Shown here one piece after another: positions 56,381 through 64,000 of a DNA stretch of 64,000 bases; the first letter of the stretch is position 1; each line of letters begins with the position of its first letter. The position numbers were made by a program, and so were the translations under genes. Below the pieces are notes generated by a model that had not been told where the DNA came from, did no database searches, and was given only the letters and a program-made list of their open reading frames with translations. The stretch comes from an uncultured Alphaproteobacteria bacterium (GTDB taxonomy: Bacteria; Pseudomonadota; Alphaproteobacteria; Geminicoccales; Geminicoccaceae). The stretch is taken from NCBI GenBank assembly GCA_937926445.1, contig CALBAK010000026.1, positions 62,001-126,000 of the forward strand. The letters are read 5' to 3'.

Positions 56381-58049
56381 GCCCTCGGCGCTTTCCGGGA
56401 GGGTGACCCGCTGCGCGCCGGTCGGCCTCGGCGGTCCGCTGCGAAGGCGTGCGCCCGAAGGGCGACCACGAGCCGGTTGCGCCCGTGGGTCGGCACCCCT
56501 CGGGGGACGGGCGCTGGCGACAGGGGCTCGGTGTCGTCTCCGCGCAACCCGGGCCAAGCGGGGCTGCGGCTGCCCGATCGTTCGTGGCCGACCACGACCG
56601 GCCGTTCCGGCGGCCGATCGCCGGGCCGAGGCTCGCACGCGAACCCGGGTCGGGACGGGCGCGAGCGGTGCACACAACCGCCGCTCCTCGCCCCGGCTCG
56701 CTTTTCGGTCGGAGCGACATCCCCCGGAACCGCGTGGGCCACCAGGGATGCCCGACCGCGGACCGTCTGCGGATCGGGGTGACGCGACGGCGCACCGTCT
56801 TCACCGGCCCCGCCACTTCCGTCGGGGACGATCGACGACAGCCCGGGGAGACCCCCCGACGGTCCGGCGGATCGTCTCCGCCGCCGAGCGCGCGAGAGTC
56901 GTGGGCGCCGGCCCGGCGTCTGCTGCAGGTCGACCGGTTTCGCGGGTGAACCGCTCGCCGGCGCGGATCAACTTCGCCCCGGCCCTTTCCGGGGGCGCAC
57001 TCCTCTGCGTGTCCCAAGCCGGGCTCCGGGAGGGATGGGAGCCCGGGGCGGCACGCGCCGCGCCCGGCCCGGCCGGTCTCTCTCGTGCGCGGATACGCGA
57101 CAACGTCTGGATGGTGAGCTTTTCGCTCAGGGTCTCTCACGCGCGCGGGGGATGCGCCCACCGAGCGACGTGGTGAGGATGGCCGCGGCTCGGTCTCGCT
57201 CGCGGGGGCCACGCTCATGGTCCTCGCCCCGGAAGGCGAGGACGAGCCGCTCTCTCCCGCGCGCGAGCGGGGCCACGGCGACGGTGGCCCGGGTCATCGT
57301 CGGGGCCGGCCGGCCCGAGCCGGGAGCGCGCGACGAGTCCACCCGCCGGCCGGTTCGCGACGGGCGGCCCCTCCGCCGGCGATCGGCCGCGTGCACGAAC
57401 AGAGCCCAGCCGGGGAGGGCGGGGACGCAAGGTCGGTCGGGGGTAGGATGAGGCCGAGGGGCGCATTCGACGGGCCCGCTCGACATCCTTGGCAGACAGC
57501 GGGCTGCGGTTCCCGCCGCGCGGCGCGGGGGAGATCGCCTGCCGTGATCGGGCGCGTGGTCGCCGACCCTGTTCCCGCCACATGGCGGGCGGGTGATCGC
57601 CCGTCCGGCGACCCGTTGCTTTTCTCCTCGCGGAGTGTCCGCCGGACCGCGGGAAAGCGGTACGCCGCCCGTTCTGCTTCCGCACGGACGCCGGGCGTCC
57701 GTCCAGCGGCCGGCTCGCGACCACCGGACGAGAAGCCCGACCCTCGGCGAAGTCGGCCGTCGGCCGCCACCTCACCCCGGGGTCCGTCGCGGCCGTGGCC
57801 GGGAGCATCCCGGGCCCGCGCCCTCTTCGGCGGCGCCCGGCGCTCGCCGGGGCGACGGGCGGGTCCGCGCGAGCGACCGGTGCGTTCGGAGGGCGGGGGA
57901 TCACGCCCGCGAGCCGACGTTCGCTCCCTGCCGGTACGGGCGCAGGCCCTGTCCGCGGCCGACCGATCGCCGACGATGTCCGGCGGAGCCCGCGGCGCAT
58001 CGGGAGACCTGGCCCCGCGCCCGGGCATCGACGGTCTGCCAGCGCGTGC
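56381..58049. other. 1.67 kb region with no recognisable gene
   Basis: Both strands contain open frames of up to about 390 codons, but the translations are dominated by Arg, Pro, Gly, Ala and Ser. They lack any family motif, signal peptide or membrane helix, and their start sites have no convincing ribosome site. No tRNA, repeat array, insertion-sequence end or terminator was identified. It is the longest gene-free stretch in an otherwise tightly packed window. Confidence 0.5.
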
Positions 58050-58658
58050 TCACGTCCTCCCGGCGAGTGTTTCGAACATCACCACGTAGCCGCGCCGCTG
58101 CGGGTCGCCCTGGCCGCCGCCGAGCGCGAGCGCGATCGCTTGGGAGGTGCGCACCTTGCCGGGCGAGACGTAGGTCGCGTTGAAGCCCGCCCGACCGAGC
58201 CGGCCGTCGATCAGGCTCGCCCACATCTCTTTCATGTTCGGGCCCCGCAGGATCATGATGTTGTCGAGCCGCTTGCCGACCGTCGCCTTTGCGTCGAGAT
58301 TGAGCCAGAGAGCGAAGGCCCGGTTGAGCTGCTTGATCTGGCGTTCGGCGTCGAGAACGAGGGCGGGTAGAGGACAGGCCTCGAGGACCCGGACGAGATC
58401 GTTGCTGTTGCCGGCGAGCGACAGTCGCTCGAGTTCTCTCTGCAGGGCGTTCGAGCGCAGCCGGGCGTGCACCAGCGAGAAGGTCCGCAGCGTGGAGGCG
58501 AGGTTCGTACGATCGGGTGTCGCCGCTGCCACTTCGTTTATCAGCGCCGACAGCCGGACGCCCCGCCCGTCCGCCACCTCTTTGAGGTAGCTCCAGAACT
58601 CGGTCTCTAGCTTGATCGAGGTGCGCACCTCGCCGATGCGCATGGTCTTGCGGATCAT
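58050..58658 (-). CDS. Ribbon-helix-helix/PAS regulator
   Basis: 202 residues. Residues about 8-60 (GEVRTSIKLETEFWSYLKEV, then RGVRLSALINEV) form an RHH_4-type ribbon-helix-helix DNA-binding domain. Residues about 85-135 look like a PAS core (ACPLPALVLDAERQIKQLNR, AFALWLNLDAKATVGKRLDN). No kinase or catalytic motif. It may be a small transcription factor sensing a ligand or redox state. ATG 58658 is used; ATG 58643 (MRIGEVRTSIKLE) is an alternative. Divergent from the large RTX gene, with 171 bp between them, so it could control that gene. Confidence 0.7.
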   Translation of the reverse strand: MIRKTMRIGEVRTSIKLETEFWSYLKEVADGRGVRLSALINEVAAATPDRTNLASTLRTFSLVHARLRSNALQRELERLSLAGNSNDLVRVLEACPLPALVLDAERQIKQLNRAFALWLNLDAKATVGKRLDNIMILRGPNMKEMWASLIDGRLGRAGFNATYVSPGKVRTSQAIALALGGGQGDPQRRGYVVMFETLAGRT

Positions 58659-58753
58659 CCGGCGTGCCCTTCGCTTGCGGGAGCGTTAATGCGCACTCCG
58701 ATACACCAACGGTCGCGAGCCTGCGATTGAGAAGGAAGATGAGCCGCGATAGC

Positions 58754-58769
58754 CTAATTATGCGTTAAC
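58754..58769 (+). promoter_or_regulatory. CtrA-like box, one mismatch
   Basis: CTAATTATGCGTTAAC fits TTAA-N7-TTAAC with a single mismatch (C for the first T). It lies in the AT-richest spot of the divergent gap, 61 bp before the RTX gene ATG. Control of a secreted surface protein by CtrA would be sensible; binding is inferred. Confidence 0.35.
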
Positions 58770-58829
58770 AAAGACGCTCGTTGACGCTACCTGCTTTCTC
58801 GACCGGCTCGACTCGCCTGGAGGGCCCGC

Positions 58830-61223
58830 ATGAACGCTCCGGCCACTTTCCCGAACGCACCCGCGGCGGTCCCGCCGACCCCTGCCGCCCCGGTGGTGCT
58901 GGCGCAGGCCGGACCGGCGGGCGGTGCGGCCGCCACCGGGCCCGCGGGTGCTTCGCCGCCGCCGGCCGCCACCGCGGGACCGGTGGCCGGGCGTGTCGAG
59001 CTGCCGCCGCCACCGCCGGGCCAGCCGGCCGAGATCAAGGTTCTGCCGGGCATGCGCCTCGTACTGCCCGACGCTCGGTTCCTGCCGCCCCAGGCCAAGT
59101 ACCTGGTGCAAGGCGACGATCTGATCGTCCAGACGGCCGATGGCGGCATCCTGACCCTCGAGGACTTCTTCGCCGTTCCGAACGCCACGATCTCGGTGGC
59201 CGGCCGTCCGCCGGTCACCAACACCTTCCTGTTCGAAAACGCGGTGGTCGACGCCGCCGGCCAGACGGTCATCCCGACCGCCCCGCCGGCCGGCCCGCAG
59301 CCCGCCACCCCCGGCAATGCCAGCTTCTCGCCCTACGCTCCCGGCGACATCGGCACGGGCGTGCCGATCACCGGCCCGCTCGACCCGACCGATCTGTCGC
59401 GCAGCGTGAGCTTCGAGGATCTGCGCCGGTTCGACCTGCTGCCGAGCGAGGAAGGCGGCCCGACACCGCCCCCGCCGCCGGGCAACACGCCGCCCACCGT
59501 GACCCTCGGCGCCAGGGTGAGTGCGACGATCGTTGCCGACCCGGTCGGCTTCAACCCTGGCAGCAACGCGCCACTGCCGCCCACCGGCGAGGGCCGACCG
59601 ATCGACGAGAACGCCGTCAACGGTTTGCCGCCGGGGCTGGTGACGCTGGACACCGCGCGGGAGATCGAGATCGTCTTCCGTGGCGAGGTCGCGGGCCTCG
59701 TCGACTCCCTGGGCTTCTTCCGGGTCGGGTCCGACGGTCGGATCACGGATGCCCGCATCCTGTTCCCGGAGGTGAACGGCTTCGACACCTCGCCCTCCTT
59801 CCAGGACGGCAAGGGGCCGTTGCGGCCGGGTGACAGTGTTTCGCTGGGCGTGGTGCCCGCCGGTACCACGCTCGGCTTCTTCGTGGTCCAGCAGGGCGGC
59901 AAGCTGCCCGGCGTCGATCTGAGCACTGGCCGGATCGAGGTCCGCGACCCGGTGACCGGTGGCCCGGCGGATCTCGATTCGCTTACCGGCCCGCCGCGCT
60001 TCGTCCACATCGCTCCGAACGGCACCGAGACGGTGCTTCCCGTCGTCTTCGTCGCCAACGACCCCGATCCGTCTACGCCGCGCACCAACCCCCTGAACCC
60101 GTTCGGGCTCGCTTATGTGATCTCGGGCTACGACAATGCGAGTGGCGAGGTCGTGGCCAACTTCGAAGATCTCGCGGGTCCGCTCGGTACCCGCCAGCCG
60201 GTGCCCGGGACGATCGATCCGGAAACGGGTGGGCCCTGGGTGGGTCGCGCGGACCGCGACTTCAACGATGTCCAGTTCGCCGCCCGCTTCGGCGAGGTTT
60301 CGCTCGGTGACGTCCTCTTTCTCGGCAACGCGTCCGGCATTCTCAACGCGGCGATCGCCGATGCCGACGGTGACGATCTGAACGCCGCGGCCGTACGGTT
60401 GACGGCGGGTGTGCGGCCGGGAGACACGCTCGGTCTCGCGGCCGGCGCGGATACGAACGGCGACGGAATCGTCGACGGGACGGCTATCCGCTTCACGCGG
60501 GTCTCGGCGACCGAGCTCGCCTTCAGCGGTGTCGACACGGTCGAGAACTACGAGAAGGCGCTGGGCTTCGTCACCTTCACGAACAGCACCGGCACGATCG
60601 TCGCCGGAGCACGCGACGTCACCGTCACGGTGACCGACGAGCGTGGCGCGACGAGTACTCCCGCCACCACGCGGCTCGTGATCGAGGACAATCGGATCGT
60701 CCTCGGCGACGACAACGACACCTTCGTCGGTACCGACATGGCCGAAGCGGTGTTCGGCGGCAGGGGCGACGATTCGATCTTCGGCCTCGGCGGCAACGAT
60801 CTGCTGATCGGCGGTAGCGGCAACGACACCTTGAACGGCGGCGACGGCGACGACGTGCTCGTCGGGCTCGGTGGCCGCGACGTCCTGATCGGCGGCCGCG
60901 GTGCCGACCGCTTCGTCTACACCGCGCTCTCCGACGGTTTCGACATCGTGGTCGACTTCAACAGCGCGGAGGGCGACCGGCTCGACCTCGAGAAGTTCTT
61001 CCGCGGCACCGGCTTCGATCCGAGGGGACCGGACGCGTCGAGCTGGCTGCGGTTCGTCACCGTCGATTTCGACGGCTCGGGCGGGCTCAACGACGTGCGG
61101 GTCGAGGTCGATCGCGACGGGCCGGGCACGGGCTACGGCTTCTCGACCGCGTTCGTCGTCCTCAACCAGCTCGTGCCGTCCCTCGTGAACCTCGAGAACG
61201 CGACCACCTTCGGCAGCGCCTGA
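58830..61223 (+). CDS. Type I-secreted RTX protein with DUF4114-like domain
   Basis: 797 residues. The N terminus is Ala/Pro-rich without a Sec signal. A beta unit ([20 protein letters not shown]) common at the start of large alphaproteobacterial RTX proteins follows. Residues about 345-490 resemble DUF4114, including [11 protein letters not shown] and the calcium-type [14 protein letters not shown] cadherin-like unit precedes RTX nonapeptides at about 643-690 ([20 protein letters not shown]). The C-terminal export region is [20 protein letters not shown]. It should be a calcium-binding surface or matrix protein, perhaps an adhesin. No type I secretion genes are nearby. TGGAGGG precedes the ATG. 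Confidence 0.85.
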   Translation: MNAPATFPNAPAAVPPTPAAPVVLAQAGPAGGAAATGPAGASPPPAATAGPVAGRVELPPPPPGQPAEIKVLPGMRLVLPDARFLPPQAKYLVQGDDLIVQTADGGILTLEDFFAVPNATISVAGRPPVTNTFLFENAVVDAAGQTVIPTAPPAGPQPATPGNASFSPYAPGDIGTGVPITGPLDPTDLSRSVSFEDLRRFDLLPSEEGGPTPPPPPGNTPPTVTLGARVSATIVADPVGFNPGSNAPLPPTGEGRPIDENAVNGLPPGLVTLDTAREIEIVFRGEVAGLVDSLGFFRVGSDGRITDARILFPEVNGFDTSPSFQDGKGPLRPGDSVSLGVVPAGTTLGFFVVQQGGKLPGVDLSTGRIEVRDPVTGGPADLDSLTGPPRFVHIAPNGTETVLPVVFVANDPDPSTPRTNPLNPFGLAYVISGYDNASGEVVANFEDLAGPLGTRQPVPGTIDPETGGPWVGRADRDFNDVQFAARFGEVSLGDVLFLGNASGILNAAIADADGDDLNAAAVRLTAGVRPGDTLGLAAGADTNGDGIVDGTAIRFTRVSATELAFSGVDTVENYEKALGFVTFTNSTGTIVAGARDVTVTVTDERGATSTPATTRLVIEDNRIVLGDDNDTFVGTDMAEAVFGGRGDDSIFGLGGNDLLIGGSGNDTLNGGDGDDVLVGLGGRDVLIGGRGADRFVYTALSDGFDIVVDFNSAEGDRLDLEKFFRGTGFDPRGPDASSWLRFVTVDFDGSGGLNDVRVEVDRDGPGTGYGFSTAFVVLNQLVPSLVNLENATTFGSA

Positions 61224-61387
61224 CGCGCCGCGTCCGGCGGCGACCCGCGACTCCCGGGCGGGCGCCGAATGTCGCAGTGCAGCACCGCGGCGGGTCGGCC
61301 GTCTCGCCTTGTCGCCGGAGGGGGGTGCGGCTAGAAGGTGCGCGGCCCGAACGGCGGCGCACCAGCCGCAGCTGCCCGCGAAGGTGA

Positions 61388-62335
<948 letters not shown>

Positions 62336-62368
62336 AGCTTCCACGGGCGCGGCTTCGACGAGGCGGGC

Positions 62369-63537
<1,169 letters not shown>

Positions 63538-63538
<1 letters not shown>

Positions 63539-64000
63539 TGTCCGTTCTCGTCGACAGCTCGACCAAGGTGATCTGCCAGGGCTTCACCGGCGCCCAGGGC
63601 ACCTTCCATTCCGAGCAGGCCATCGCCTACGGCACCCGAATGGTGGGCGGCGTGACGCCCGGCAAGGGCGGCGGGACACATCTCGGGCTGCCGGTTTTCG
63701 ACACGGTCGCGGAAGCCAAGGCGAAGACCGGCTGCGACGCCTCGGTGATCTACGTGCCGGCCGCCTTCGCGGCGGATGCGATCCTCGAGGCGATCGACGC
63801 CGAGATCCCGCTCGTCGTCTGTATCACCGAGGGCATCCCGGTCCTCGACATGGTGCGGGTCAAGCGGGCACTGCAGGGCTCCAAGACCCGGCTCGTCGGG
63901 CCGAATTGTCCGGGCGTGATCACCCCCGGACAGTGCAAGATCGGTATCATGCCGGGTCACATCCACATGCCCGGCTCGATCGGCATCGTTTCGCGCTCGG
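63538..64000 (+). CDS. sucD: Succinyl-CoA synthetase (ADP-forming), alpha subunit, partial at window end
   Basis: The first 154 residues are visible; the gene runs off the window. [20 protein letters not shown] and [20 protein letters not shown] form the CoA-binding Rossmann part. [20 protein letters not shown] and [20 protein letters not shown] are family signatures. The phospho-histidine lies beyond the visible part. Coupled to sucC by a one-base stop/start overlap. Confidence 0.96.

Noticed and set aside
57490-57504. Sigma-54-like site TGGCAGACAGCGGGC
   Set aside because: GG-N10-GC spacing fits, but the -12 half is poor and no credible plus-strand gene follows within 1.3 kb.
56058-58089. 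Several open frames on both strands in the gap after the second RegA gene
   Set aside because: Arg/Pro/Gly-rich, overlapping each other in different frames, no ribosome sites, no recognisable domain; treated as non-coding.

Overview
The window is 64 kb of very GC-rich DNA from what looks like an alphaproteobacterium, probably a Rhodospirillales- or Geminicoccales-like lineage. Evidence is gene content and order: mdh-sucC-sucD, a divergent ubiG/lysC pair with ptsP beyond lysC, rodZ-ispG, a RegB/RegA (ActS/ActR) redox pair, ribbon-helix-helix (RHH_4-type) regulation and CtrA-like boxes. No rRNA, tRNA, CRISPR array or insertion sequence was seen. Family assignments come from motifs and recall; no database search was run.

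Left part (1-25.8 kb) is mainly housekeeping. It holds an RTX protein gene split by an in-frame TAG (1-1605), two oxidoreductases, lpdA, rodZ-ispG, ptsP, an NPD-family flavoprotein, lysC and ubiG. Next comes an envelope operon on the minus strand, pqiA-pqiB-pqiC plus a sialyltransferase-fold-like glycosyltransferase and a sulfotransferase (18841 to 13605). A solitary peptide-type binding protein and a VWA/J-domain pair follow. A sugar-nucleotide block, galU-ugd-phosphohexomutase (22.2-25.8 kb), supplies UDP-glucose, UDP-glucuronate and hexose-1-phosphates.

Middle part: a 1200-residue secreted AMIN-like/TPR protein (26.2-29.8 kb) sits behind a perfect TTAA-N7-TTAAC CtrA-type box, and galE lies convergent to it. 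From 31.6 to 53.6 kb is an exopolysaccharide locus of the type that normally accompanies exosortase XrtA/PEP-CTERM: export lipoprotein, chain-length regulator, BY-kinase, outer-membrane protein, AAA ATPase, DUF3473-type deacetylase, FemAB-like protein, several GT4 glycosyltransferases, flippase, initiating sugar transferase, and the PrsK/PrsR two-component pair. PrsR is a sigma-54 activator, and a candidate -24/-12 promoter precedes the export gene. Two oddities stand out: no exosortase, PEP-CTERM protein or polymerase is visible in the window, and the BY-kinase and outer-membrane protein share one uninterrupted frame with no start codon between them.

Right part: a RegB-like redox kinase keeps the quinone motif and the redox cysteine but has Leu instead of Glu after the phospho-acceptor His. 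It is followed by two tandem RegA-type regulators with nearly identical DNA-binding domains. Then comes a 1.67 kb stretch with no recognisable gene, an RHH-PAS regulator divergent from a large RTX/DUF4114 type I-secreted protein, and mdh-sucC-sucD running off the window.
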